Positions 34,754 through 42,398 of a stretch of DNA of 42,443 nucleotides are shown in pieces; position 1 is the first letter of the stretch; each line of letters begins with the position of its first letter. The stretch is from Erythrobacteraceae bacterium (GTDB lineage: Bacteria > Pseudomonadota > Alphaproteobacteria > Sphingomonadales > Sphingomonadaceae): positions 1-42,443 of the forward strand of contig JAHEAW010000004.1 of assembly GCA_024642545.1 (NCBI GenBank). Direction: 5' to 3'. The position numbers and the translations under genes are program-made. The notes under the pieces were generated by a model, which had not been told where the DNA came from, did not search any database, and worked only from the letters and a program-made list of their open reading frames with translations.

Positions 34754-34822
34754 TTATGTTGCACTGCACAAAATAGGCATTGCAACAGCGAAGTCAAGGA
34801 TTTTTTGTGCACTGCAACATAA
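34754..34822. promoter_or_regulatory. Inverted repeat, probable PhaR-type operator of phaP
   Basis: A 20-bp arm at 34754-34773 (TTATGTTGCACTGCACAAAA) is repeated inverted at 34803-34822 with a single mismatch. Each arm contains TGCACTGCA, fitting the TGC-N3-GCA type of site bound by PHA repressors PhaR/PhbF. A further TTGCAA lies between the arms. It sits 43-111 bases upstream of the phaP ATG, where repression in the absence of PHA granules is expected. No phaR gene is in the window. Confidence 0.6.
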
Positions 34823-34851
34823 GTTGAAATATGTCTGTATTTACAGAATGT

Positions 34852-36723
34852 TCAGCGCATTTTAACGTAACGGCCTGGGGCATCTTCGATCACATTGTCG
34901 CCTTTGCTGCCGGGGATTCTGCGGCCTTTGGCAGCCACGGTCGCGGGCTCCTGCGCTTTGAGCCACTCCATCCAGTCGGGCCACCAACTGCCCTTGTGTT
35001 CGCTCGCTCCGGCAACAAAATCATCAAATGACGATGTCTCAGCCGGATTGATCCAATATTGGTATTTCTGGGCATCTGGCGGGTTGACCACACCGGCGAT
35101 ATGGCCGGAACCCGCTAGTACAAAGCGCATCGGGCCGGAAAAATGATCCATGATACGCCACACGCTTTCAGCGGGGGCGATATGGTCTTCGCGCCCGGCC
35201 TGAATATAGCAGGGGATGACCACCTGGCTAAGGTCGATTGGCGTCCCATCTGCGGACAACCGGTCGGGGATCACCAGCAGATTGTCGCGGTACAAGTCCT
35301 CCAGATACCGCTTATGCCATTTGGACGGCAGATTGGTGACATCGCCGTTCCAGTGCAGCAGGTCGAATGCCGGGTATTCTTCACCCAGCAGATAATTATT
35401 GATCACATAATTCCAGATAAGATCGGTTCCGCGCAGCAGGTTGAAGGTCGCGGCCATGACTCTGCCGTCAAGATAGCCACCAGCGCCCATGTTTTCGATC
35501 GCAGCAATTTGCGTGTCATCAACAAAGTGAAGCAGTTCTCCTGCCTTTTCGAAGTCCACCTGCGCTGTGAAGAAGGTGGCGCTCTTGACCTTGTCAGCCT
35601 CGCCCCGTCGTGACTGGATCGCCAGAGTGGCCGCAAGCGTTGTCCCGGCCACGCAATAGCCGATTGCATGGACGGAAGGCACTTTGAGCCGGGCGCGGAC
35701 GTGATCGATAGCATCAATTTGTGCGCGGATATAATCGTCCCAGACTACCTCTTTCATCGATCTGTCGGCTGACTTCCAGCTTACCACAAATGTGGTAACC
35801 CCCTGGTCAACCGCCCAACGAATGAAGCTCTTCTTAGGGTTGAGATCGAGAATGTAGAACCGGTTGATCCACGGCGGGAAGATAATCAGCGGGGTTTCCA
35901 GCACTTCGTCTGTTGTGGGGGTGTATTGAATCAGCTGATAGAGCGGTGTTTCGTGAACCACCTTGCCGGGGGTTATGGCGATATTCTCGCCCAGCTTGAA
36001 GGCGCCTGAATCAGTGTGGGTCAGCTGACCACGTTTGAGATCAGCCAGCAAATGCTCCATCCCGGTCACAAGATTTTCGCCTCGGCTTTCCAAAGTGCGT
36101 TCCAGCACGATTGGATTGGTCACCGGAAAATTGGCCGGGCTCAGTGCTTCAACCATAGTCCGGGTGGCGAAACGCAGCTGTTCGCGCTTGTCATGATCGA
36201 TTCCGTCAATTTCATCGACCATGGCCCCGATCCGTTCGGCGAGCATCAGATAGGTCTGGTGAATGAGCGCAAAGATCGGCTGCTCTTGCCATCTTGGATC
36301 AGAAAAGCGCCGGTCATGGCGCGGCAGATTTGGTGTCTGACCTTCGTCAACTGAGCCATCGGGCTGCACTACGTAGTGGCTTAGAACTGATTGCCACAGC
36401 GCCATGCTGTCATCCCACAGCTTCTGCTGCTGCGCGGGGTCGGCAAGCGGCATCTGCTGGTACCAGTTTTTGGCGAACGCGCCCCATTGGGCCGGATCGA
36501 ACATGGCGGCCAGCGGGTTGTTCGAGGCGGGCTTGTCAATCTGGAATTCATTCCACATGCTCTGGAGCTTGCCCGCGACTTCCGCCCATCGGTCCATAGT
36601 GCCTGCATCTGGCAGGCTGGAACCGGTGCCTGGCATCAATTGCCCGAAAAACAACTGGGCCTGCTTGGCCTGCGTTTGCAGCATCTGGGTGACCGGATCG
36701 ACGGTTGCGCTGTCTGCTGGCAT
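34852..36723 (-). CDS. phaC: Class I poly(3-hydroxyalkanoate) synthase
   Basis: The 623-residue alpha/beta-hydrolase-fold enzyme polymerises 3-hydroxyacyl-CoA into PHA. The lipase-like box is GYCVAGT with nucleophile C357. The catalytic aspartate is in AGREDHIAP, and the histidine in GSGHIAGVVNPP. The N-terminal domain (1-200) is of the class I type. ATG 36723 is preceded by GGAGAGG; the frame is open to 37065 but crosses the divergent aminotransferase start. It is upstream of phaP on the same strand, 140 bases apart, and phaP appears separately controlled. Confidence 0.95.
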   Translation of the reverse strand: MPADSATVDPVTQMLQTQAKQAQLFFGQLMPGTGSSLPDAGTMDRWAEVAGKLQSMWNEFQIDKPASNNPLAAMFDPAQWGAFAKNWYQQMPLADPAQQQKLWDDSMALWQSVLSHYVVQPDGSVDEGQTPNLPRHDRRFSDPRWQEQPIFALIHQTYLMLAERIGAMVDEIDGIDHDKREQLRFATRTMVEALSPANFPVTNPIVLERTLESRGENLVTGMEHLLADLKRGQLTHTDSGAFKLGENIAITPGKVVHETPLYQLIQYTPTTDEVLETPLIIFPPWINRFYILDLNPKKSFIRWAVDQGVTTFVVSWKSADRSMKEVVWDDYIRAQIDAIDHVRARLKVPSVHAIGYCVAGTTLAATLAIQSRRGEADKVKSATFFTAQVDFEKAGELLHFVDDTQIAAIENMGAGGYLDGRVMAATFNLLRGTDLIWNYVINNYLLGEEYPAFDLLHWNGDVTNLPSKWHKRYLEDLYRDNLLVIPDRLSADGTPIDLSQVVIPCYIQAGREDHIAPAESVWRIMDHFSGPMRFVLAGSGHIAGVVNPPDAQKYQYWINPAETSSFDDFVAGASEHKGSWWPDWMEWLKAQEPATVAAKGRRIPGSKGDNVIEDAPGRYVKMR

Positions 36724-36802
36724 GAGGGGCCTCTCCAATTCCAGTGTTTTTGACTTGTTCAATTTGACTGCCACAAAAGTTATAAGGCTTCGCGGCGAAG
36801 AT

Positions 36803-36814
36803 TGCACCTGTGCA
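36803..36814. promoter_or_regulatory. Palindromic TGCAC-CT-GTGCA element in the phaC upstream region
   Basis: A perfect 5-bp palindrome with two-base spacer lies 80 bases upstream of phaC in the 153-base divergent gap with the aminotransferase gene. It shares the TTGCAC half with the phaP operators. No convincing -35/-10 pair was found in this gap. Confidence 0.3.
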
Positions 36815-36876
36815 TTTATTGCTTCACTGACAGTTTTGCAGCGCTGATGCTGCGCATCAACAGACCAAGGGATACA

Positions 36877-38085
36877 ATGGATACCGATTTCTACCGCATG
36901 AAGCGCCTGCCGCCTTACGTCATAGCCGAAGTAAACGGCTTGCGGGCAGCTGCGCGCGCCGCGGGGGAAGATATTATCGACCTTGGTATGGGTAATCCCG
37001 ATCTGCCGCCACCGCAGCACGTGATTGATAAATTGTGCGAAGTGGCGATGAAGCCAGATGCGCATGGCTATTCCCAGTCAAAGGGCATCCCAGGGCTGCG
37101 GCGCGCGCAGGCCAATTATTACGGCCGCCGGTTTGGGGTTGAGCTCGACCCGGAGCGCGAAGTTGTCGTGACAATGGGATCAAAGGAAGGACTGGCGAGC
37201 CTGGCCACCGCGATAACGGCTCCGGGTGATGTAGTGCTGGCACCCAACCCGTCATATCCCATCCATACGTTCGGTTTTATTATCGCTGGTGCAACGATCC
37301 GGTCTGTTCCGACAACGCCAGACGAGGAATATTTTCGCAGTCTGGAAAAGGCGATGGCCTTCACGGTACCGCGGCCCAGCATTCTGGTCGTCAATTATCC
37401 GTCAAACCCGACTGCTGAAGTGGTTGATCTGGCATTTTACGAGCGGCTTGTGGCGTGGGCGAAGGAGAACCAGGTCTGGCTTCTGTCAGACCTTGCGTAT
37501 TCTGAACTTTATTATGATGGCAAGCCCACGCCCTCAATCATGCAGGTCAATGGCGCGAAGGATGTCGCGGTCGAATTTACTTCCATGTCAAAAACCTATT
37601 CCATGGCTGGCTGGCGGATGGGCTTTGCAGTTGGCAACCAGCAGCTCATCGCCGCCATGACTCGGGTGAAAAGCTATCTTGATTACGGCGCCTTTACCCC
37701 CATTCAAGCTGCGGCCTGTGCGGCTCTTAACGGTCCGCAGGATATCGTCGAGCGTAACCGCAGCCTGTATCACAAACGCCGGGATGTGATGGTTGAGGCA
37801 TTTGGCCGGTCCGGGTGGGAAATTCCGCCGCCGCGGGCCTCGATGTTCGCTTGGGCGCCGCTGCCGCCAGCACTCAAAGAAATGGGCAGTCTCGAATTTT
37901 CAAAACAACTGCTCACGCATGCCAAGGTGGCGGTTGCCCCCGGCGTCGGATATGGCGAGCAGGGCGAGGGCTTTGTTCGCATCGCGATGGTGGAAAATGA
38001 ACAGCGACTGCGGCAGGCGGCACGAAATGTTAAGCGCTACCTTTCGTCATTGGGTCACAATGTGGGACAGCGCGCAGAGAGGTAG
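36877..38085 (+). CDS. Pyridoxal-phosphate aminotransferase class I/II (AlaC/DapL-like)
   Basis: The 402-residue fold-type I aminotransferase has the PLP lysine in SMSKTYSMAGWRMGF, the NYPSNPTAE motif for substrate and cofactor, DLAYSELYYDG, and the C-terminal arginine in FVRIAMVENEQRLRQA. Similarity is to alanine aminotransferase AlaC and LL-diaminopimelate aminotransferase-type proteins. In proteobacteria AlaC-type transamination of pyruvate to alanine is more likely than a DapL pathway, but specificity is inference. ATG 36877 follows AAGGGA. It is divergent from phaC. Confidence 0.9.
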   Translation: MDTDFYRMKRLPPYVIAEVNGLRAAARAAGEDIIDLGMGNPDLPPPQHVIDKLCEVAMKPDAHGYSQSKGIPGLRRAQANYYGRRFGVELDPEREVVVTMGSKEGLASLATAITAPGDVVLAPNPSYPIHTFGFIIAGATIRSVPTTPDEEYFRSLEKAMAFTVPRPSILVVNYPSNPTAEVVDLAFYERLVAWAKENQVWLLSDLAYSELYYDGKPTPSIMQVNGAKDVAVEFTSMSKTYSMAGWRMGFAVGNQQLIAAMTRVKSYLDYGAFTPIQAAACAALNGPQDIVERNRSLYHKRRDVMVEAFGRSGWEIPPPRASMFAWAPLPPALKEMGSLEFSKQLLTHAKVAVAPGVGYGEQGEGFVRIAMVENEQRLRQAARNVKRYLSSLGHNVGQRAER

Positions 38086-38186
38086 ATCGGAGCCGCAGAT
38101 GTCGGCACCAGTCGCCAATTTGTGATTCGTTGCCTTGCACATTGGTGCGACCTAACCTTAAGGATGGCCGATGAAAGGAAGTTTGC

Positions 38187-38750
38187 ATGATCGGCGATGC
38201 CGAACTGTCTCTTAGCGATAAGCAACAGGCCGTCTTGCAGCGGATCGACCGCCGTGTGCCAATCAAGATCATCGCAAACGAGCTCGGCGTTTCCGAAACG
38301 CGCATCAATCAGCACATTCGCGCGCTGAAGAGGATTTTCGGTGTCTCGAGCCTGAATGAACTTGTCGAATGTTATCGTGAGCAGATCGGCGGCGATGAAA
38401 ATGACGTGGCTGACACCCCCTTCAGAAATGATGCATATAGCAAAAAGCAGCTAAATGTTTCGGACTTCATGCAGGATCAAACGGCCCGGGACGATCCCGG
38501 TTCGATCCGTGTGTCCGATGCCCATGTGGTCGCACGCGATGCGCCTTGGGCACACGATATCGAACCGGTGGTCGTCTTCGGGGCGCTCGACGGCGAGAAT
38601 GCTGTCCTGTACCGCTTCGGCCTGATAATCGGCATCGCATTCAGCATGATCGCGGCGCTGGTTCTGGTCGTTTCGGCAGGTCTTGCAATCAGCAAGATGC
38701 TGGAGGGCAGGGCAGCCATCCCCGTGGACAAACATGGCGTTGCCGATTGA
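38187..38750 (+). CDS. LuxR-type helix-turn-helix protein with C-terminal membrane anchor
   Basis: The 187-residue protein has a LuxR/GerE-type HTH at about 8-66 (LSLSDKQQAVLQRI, IKIIANELGVSETRINQHI, RIFGVSSLNELVECY). A variable acidic linker follows (67-135), then one membrane helix near 145-170 and a short tail. Membrane-tethered one-component regulators of this layout can sense envelope state or be released by proteolysis. ATG 38187 is preceded by GAAAGGAAG. It heads a run of five small same-strand genes. The target is unknown. Confidence 0.82.
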   Translation: MIGDAELSLSDKQQAVLQRIDRRVPIKIIANELGVSETRINQHIRALKRIFGVSSLNELVECYREQIGGDENDVADTPFRNDAYSKKQLNVSDFMQDQTARDDPGSIRVSDAHVVARDAPWAHDIEPVVVFGALDGENAVLYRFGLIIGIAFSMIAALVLVVSAGLAISKMLEGRAAIPVDKHGVAD

Positions 38751-38787
38751 GCGAGGCAGCGGCGGCTACCTTGATGGAGGCGATTTC

Positions 38788-39132
38788 ATGCCCAGCAAAT
38801 TTATCGATGACGCGGCGAGGGTCAAAAAATTGATACGCGAAGCAGAAGCGCTTTCAGATGAAGCGATGATGGCTTGCGCCAAGCTCAAGCAGGCCATGAT
38901 CCTTGCCCGGCAGAACCCGGACTTGCCGATTGATGCAGGTCAGCGGGCTATCATGCGGCTGTGTCAGGCTGAACAGCAAGCGCTGTCGATGTCGACCAGC
39001 CTCCTGAGGGTCCATGACGAACTCAGCAAAGTTGTGCGTGAACATGCAGGCGGCGATGAAGATCTGCCCACTGACGTTCAGCCCAGCGCTTTGGATGCAA
39101 TGCCGCAGCGCGCGATGGTGCATGCTGCTTAG
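38788..39132 (+). CDS. Small helical protein of unknown function
   Basis: The 114-residue protein is predominantly alpha-helical and polar (MPSKFIDDAARVKKLIREAEAL, later LLRVHDELSKVVREHAGG). It has no signal peptide or cysteine motif. ATG 38788 has TGGAGG nine to ten bases upstream; an ATG at 38734 inside the preceding gene is less likely. I do not recognise a family. The spacing after the HTH gene (37 bases) suggests co-transcription. Confidence 0.65.
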   Translation: MPSKFIDDAARVKKLIREAEALSDEAMMACAKLKQAMILARQNPDLPIDAGQRAIMRLCQAEQQALSMSTSLLRVHDELSKVVREHAGGDEDLPTDVQPSALDAMPQRAMVHAA

Positions 39133-39149
39133 GAACAGATGATGAAGCC

Positions 39150-39641
39150 GTGCTTGCCCTGATTCTGGAACACCGTTTCGCAATCCAGTTTTCCGCGATG
39201 CTGGTGATCACCCTTCTGGCGATCTGGAAGGGCGGCGGGCCGGAACGGGTAGCCGGGGCAATTTTTCTGGCGATGTACTTAAGCGACCGGCTTTATCATC
39301 TGGTTTTCGGGAAAGCGATCAACCTTGGGACTGTCGATCTTTATCATGCAGGCGCGGATCTTGTCGTTGCCGCTGCGCTTATCGCTCTCGCGCTGCGGGC
39401 CAACCGGATGTACCCTTTATGTTTAGCAGGCTTGCAGGTGATAGCATTCAGCGCGCATCTGACGCGGGAGATGATCCCTGGCATGACGCCGATTGCATAT
39501 GCGACATTGTTCATTCTCCCCTCTTACGTCCAACTCCCGACTTTGGCCCTGGGCCTGCGCGCGCATCGCCAGCGACTGCGCCGCTTCGGGCCTTACAGGG
39601 ATTGGCGAATTTCTTCTGCCTCAGTACCAACCGCAGGGTAG
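39150..39641 (+). CDS. Small integral membrane protein of unknown function
   Basis: The 163-residue protein has four to five hydrophobic helices (about 8-26, 35-48, 66-85, 88-105, 112-132). It has a conserved-looking MYLSDRLYHLVFG and a basic C-terminus (RAHRQRLRRFG). The start is GTG 39150, 18 bases after the previous stop. I cannot name the family. It sits in the middle of the five-gene run. Confidence 0.7.
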   Translation: MLALILEHRFAIQFSAMLVITLLAIWKGGGPERVAGAIFLAMYLSDRLYHLVFGKAINLGTVDLYHAGADLVVAAALIALALRANRMYPLCLAGLQVIAFSAHLTREMIPGMTPIAYATLFILPSYVQLPTLALGLRAHRQRLRRFGPYRDWRISSASVPTAG

Positions 39642-39652
39642 GGCAACTGGCT

Positions 39653-40045
39653 ATGCGGCAAGCTCACGGCCTAAGCATCGCAGATGGTAAGGACCTGTCA
39701 GCCTTGCTGATCGCGCGGATTGCAAATGCGGCAGAAGAACGTCTTCACGGAGTTTTCTTCGATGCGTCAGGCGAATATATTGGCGATGAAACTCTTGCCA
39801 CTGGTACGCGGGACCTTGCCTATACCCGCGCAAGAGACCTGTTTGCGCGGGCACTGGCGGCAAATGCCAGCGCCGTCATAATCGCACATAACCACCCTTC
39901 AGGCCTATGTTATCCCAGTCCCGATGATATTCGTGCAACCAATCGGATTCGGTCTATCGGCGGCGCGCTGGATGTGGAATTGCTCGACCATCTGATCATA
40001 ACGCGGGATCAAGCTTACAGCATGCGAATGGGGGCGTTCTTGTGA
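39653..40045 (+). CDS. Stand-alone RadC-like JAB domain protein
   Basis: The 130-residue protein contains the RadC/JAB metalloprotease-fold signature VIIAHNHPSG followed by SPDD and ending DVELLDHLIITRDQAYSMR. This aligns with the C-terminal part of RadC, including the HxHPSG-x7-D metal site. The N-terminal helix-hairpin-helix region of full RadC (about 220 residues) is missing. JAB domains in ubiquitin-like systems are isopeptidases, but no E1 or ubiquitin-like partner is seen. ATG 39653 was selected after AGGGTAGGG; the open frame extends upstream to 39419, antithetical to the preceding gene. Confidence 0.78.
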   Translation: MRQAHGLSIADGKDLSALLIARIANAAEERLHGVFFDASGEYIGDETLATGTRDLAYTRARDLFARALAANASAVIIAHNHPSGLCYPSPDDIRATNRIRSIGGALDVELLDHLIITRDQAYSMRMGAFL

Positions 40046-40091
40046 GTTTTGTCTCCTCTTGTGGCACTCTGGGCCAAAGTGGCTGAAAACC

Positions 40092-40511
40092 ATGGGTCGC
40101 AGCACAGTTTCCGACGAAGCCGAAATGATGCCGCGCCATCTGCGCGCAGGACCCGTGATGCTTGATCTGTTTCACCGCGATGGCTGCATCGCGCGCGAAT
40201 GGCTGGGCTTGCATCCACGCGAGTTCGAATTGTTGTGGCGACTGGCGCAAAGCCCGGGTCAGCGGCTTTCGCGCAGGCGGCTGCTGTCAGACGTGTGGCG
40301 TATTGACCACGACCCGGAAACCAACCGGGTCGAAGTGCATGTTGCCCGCATCAGGGCCAAACTCAATCGGTTTGGGCTTAGCTGGCTCATTGCGACTGAT
40401 CCTGCGGGCGGTTACTTACTCGACCCAGAACCCGTGATCCGGCACCAAAAGCAAGGGGCAAGTTCGCAACAATATCTGGACAGTTATCTGCGCATCGGCA
40501 ACGATGGCTAG
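40092..40511 (+). CDS. Winged-helix DNA-binding protein (OmpR/PhoB C-terminal type, no receiver)
   Basis: The 139-residue protein has an OmpR/PhoB trans_reg_C winged helix (about 35-110): LHPREFELLWRLAQSPGQRL, SRRRLLSDVWRI and NRVEVHVARIRAKL, ending GYLL. The N-terminal receiver domain of response regulators is absent, so it is not phosphorylation-controlled. The C-terminal 30 residues are Gln/Ser-rich. It overlaps the start candidate of the crotonase at 40504, so both may share a transcript. Target genes are unknown. Confidence 0.8.
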   Translation: MGRSTVSDEAEMMPRHLRAGPVMLDLFHRDGCIAREWLGLHPREFELLWRLAQSPGQRLSRRRLLSDVWRIDHDPETNRVEVHVARIRAKLNRFGLSWLIATDPAGGYLLDPEPVIRHQKQGASSQQYLDSYLRIGNDG

Positions 40512-41343
40512 GCCCAACAGACAGCAGGTGACGCCAATGAAACTGCCCCAGAATGACCGTGTTTCCGTGACCATGGATGAACAGGGTGTGGCCCAGGTCC
40601 GCCTGGTGCGAAGTGACAAGATGAACGCGCTCGATCCTGAAATGTTTACGCGGATAATCGAAGCAGGGCATGTGCTCCAGAACACGCGCGGATTGCGTGC
40701 GGTGGTGCTGTCAGGTGAAGGCAAGAGCTTTTGTGCCGGGTTGGATACAGCCAGTTTCGCGCGTGAGCCTGCGCCCGACGAACCGTCTTTGACAGAGCGG
40801 ACTTATGGCAATTCAAACAAGTTTCAGCAGGTCGCTACCCAGTGGCGCAAATTGCCGGTTCCGGTGATTGCTGCCATGCACGGGGTGTGCTTTGGTGGCG
40901 GTATGCAAATTGCCAGTGGGGCCGACATCCGGATCGCTGCGCCCGATACGCGGATGGCGATTATGGAGATGAAATGGGGCCTGGTGCCCGACATGGGTGG
41001 ATACATGCTGTGGCGCGGGCTGGTGCGGGACGATGTGCTGCGCGAACTGGTTTATACCAACCGTGAATTTTCGGGTGAAGAAGCTGCCAGCATAGGTCTT
41101 GCCACTTATGTCGATGCCGATCCGCATGGACGGGCTTGCGCGATTGCAGCACAGATTGCTGGCCGCAACCCGCATGCAATTCGCGCGTCAAAGCGCCTCT
41201 CCAACGCCATGTTTGAACGCAGCGGCGATCAGTTGCTGATGGAAGAAAGCATTGAACAGCGGGCGATCATGCGGACTGCCAATCAGGTCGAAGCGGTGAT
41301 GGCGGGAATGGCCAAACGGGCACCGAAATTTTCCGACGTTTAG
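40504..41343 (+). CDS. Crotonase/enoyl-CoA hydratase family protein
   Basis: The 279-residue crotonase-fold enzyme has the oxyanion-hole regions SFCAGLD and HGVCFGGGMQIASGADIRIA. Positions equivalent to the two ECH catalytic glutamates are Gln (MQI) and Glu (MEMKWGL). PDMGGY adds an aspartate aligned with D204 of dienoyl-CoA isomerase. The residues therefore favour an isomerase-like or other crotonase reaction over a standard hydratase. ATG 40537, preceded by CAGGTGA, is an equally good start giving 268 residues. Confidence 0.88.
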   Translation: MARPNRQQVTPMKLPQNDRVSVTMDEQGVAQVRLVRSDKMNALDPEMFTRIIEAGHVLQNTRGLRAVVLSGEGKSFCAGLDTASFAREPAPDEPSLTERTYGNSNKFQQVATQWRKLPVPVIAAMHGVCFGGGMQIASGADIRIAAPDTRMAIMEMKWGLVPDMGGYMLWRGLVRDDVLRELVYTNREFSGEEAASIGLATYVDADPHGRACAIAAQIAGRNPHAIRASKRLSNAMFERSGDQLLMEESIEQRAIMRTANQVEAVMAGMAKRAPKFSDV

Positions 41344-41358
41344 CAGGGCTGCGCGCAG

Positions 41359-42138
41359 CTACCCAAATATTGCGACCGCTTGCAGGCCCGACAGCATCTG
41401 CTGGCCATCTGCATTCCATAACCGCAGGCGCTCGCTCGAATAGCCATTGCCGGACTGATCGCTGGCGGTTTCGGCAAGCCACCAGCCATCGCGGGTTGCC
41501 GGTTCTGCATCGAGCAGGTTGAACGACCAGTTGATGGAACTGATCGGTCCGGGTCGCTCCATGACCTTCGCCGCTGACGGGGGTAGAATATCCCCCAGCA
41601 GGATCATCTGGGAAATCGGATCAAGCTGGTTGCCCGGGTTGAGCCGCGCCCACCGGCGGAGCCGCGCTTCGCCCCTGTTGCTGCGCTGCTGACAATAGCG
41701 CATTTCAAAATTGTTGCGCAGAAATGCCGGCGCACGCGCAGTCGATACAGGGGCACCATCTTCGGGAATACCGGGCGCCAGTTCAACCTGTGCCGGCGGC
41801 GCTTCACCATTACTGGCGCGCGCTGTGCCAAACAGCAGGAAGGTGGTTAGCGCCACTTTGCCATCACACAAGATATCGCTGCGGACCTGCACGACATTGC
41901 GCCCTTGCCGGACAATTTCCGCGCGTAATGTCACCTCCGCCCCGACCGGAGCGACAAATCCAACTTGCGCTGCTCGGAACGGCGGCAATTCGGGAAACGC
42001 CCGGATTGCGGCGGTATAGGCCAACAGGGCGGATGCTCCGCCATAAAGCGTGCGCCCTTGCATCCAGCTTTCCGCATCGGGGATGGTCAGAATGTCACCA
42101 GAGCCGGTGACCGCGTCAGTCAATGGAAAGCCGTTCAT
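41359..42138 (-). CDS. Acyl-CoA thioesterase family protein (double hotdog)
   Basis: The product is about 259 residues and forms two hotdog repeats, as in TesB-type and PaaI-related thioesterases. The first repeat is QGRTLYGGASALLAYTAAIRAF with FVAPVGAEVTLRAEIVRQGRN. The second is SINWSFNLLDAEPATRDGWWLAETASDQSGNGYSSERLRLWNADGQ with the QMLSGLQ end. The Asp-Gln pair near the second repeat (TASDQSGNGYSS) resembles the TesB catalytic set. ATG 42138 was chosen; ATG 42150 is close by. It converges on the crotonase, which also handles CoA esters. Confidence 0.85.
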   Translation of the reverse strand: MNGFPLTDAVTGSGDILTIPDAESWMQGRTLYGGASALLAYTAAIRAFPELPPFRAAQVGFVAPVGAEVTLRAEIVRQGRNVVQVRSDILCDGKVALTTFLLFGTARASNGEAPPAQVELAPGIPEDGAPVSTARAPAFLRNNFEMRYCQQRSNRGEARLRRWARLNPGNQLDPISQMILLGDILPPSAAKVMERPGPISSINWSFNLLDAEPATRDGWWLAETASDQSGNGYSSERLRLWNADGQQMLSGLQAVAIFG

Positions 42139-42291
42139 GGGCCAACCCATACCGCAACTTTTCGCGGTGACTAGTGCGCAGGGTGCGCAGGCGCGAATTC
42201 TGCACAATCGCATTGCCTTGCTGTCACCAAGCGGCTAGGGGGCCGCTTCCCGCGCATGTTGTTGCCCCTTCTGGACGGCACAGCAGGGAGT

Positions 42292-42365
42292 GGCCCGATG
42301 GCGGAGTGGTTACGCAGAGGACTGCAAATCCTTGCACGCCGGTTCGATTCCGGCTCGGGCCTCCA
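42292..42365 (+). tRNA. tRNA-Cys (anticodon GCA)
   Basis: The cloverleaf has acceptor GGCCCGA/TCGGGCC, anticodon stem AGGA/TCCT with loop CTGCAAA (anticodon GCA), and T arm GCCGG-TTCGATT-CCGGC. The discriminator T and CCA are encoded. It starts a tRNA pair with tRNA-Thr. Confidence 0.95.
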
Positions 42366-42373
42366 GATTTTTC

Positions 42374-42392
42374 GCGCTGAATGTCTCAGCGC
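42374..42392 (+). other. Hairpin in the tRNA-Cys/tRNA-Thr spacer
   Basis: GCGCTGA (42374-42380) and TCAGCGC (42386-42392) form a perfect 7-bp stem with loop ATGTC. It has no T-run after it, so it is more likely a processing element or weak structure than a terminator. Confidence 0.4.
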
Positions 42393-42398
42393 CTGAGT

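Noticed and set aside
36724-37065. N-terminal extension of phaC
   Set aside because: It runs through the divergent aminotransferase start and has no PhaC similarity; ATG 36723 has a good ribosome binding site.
42213-42241. TTGCCT-N17-TAGGGG as tRNA-Cys promoter
   Set aside because: The -10 matches poorly; I could not support it.
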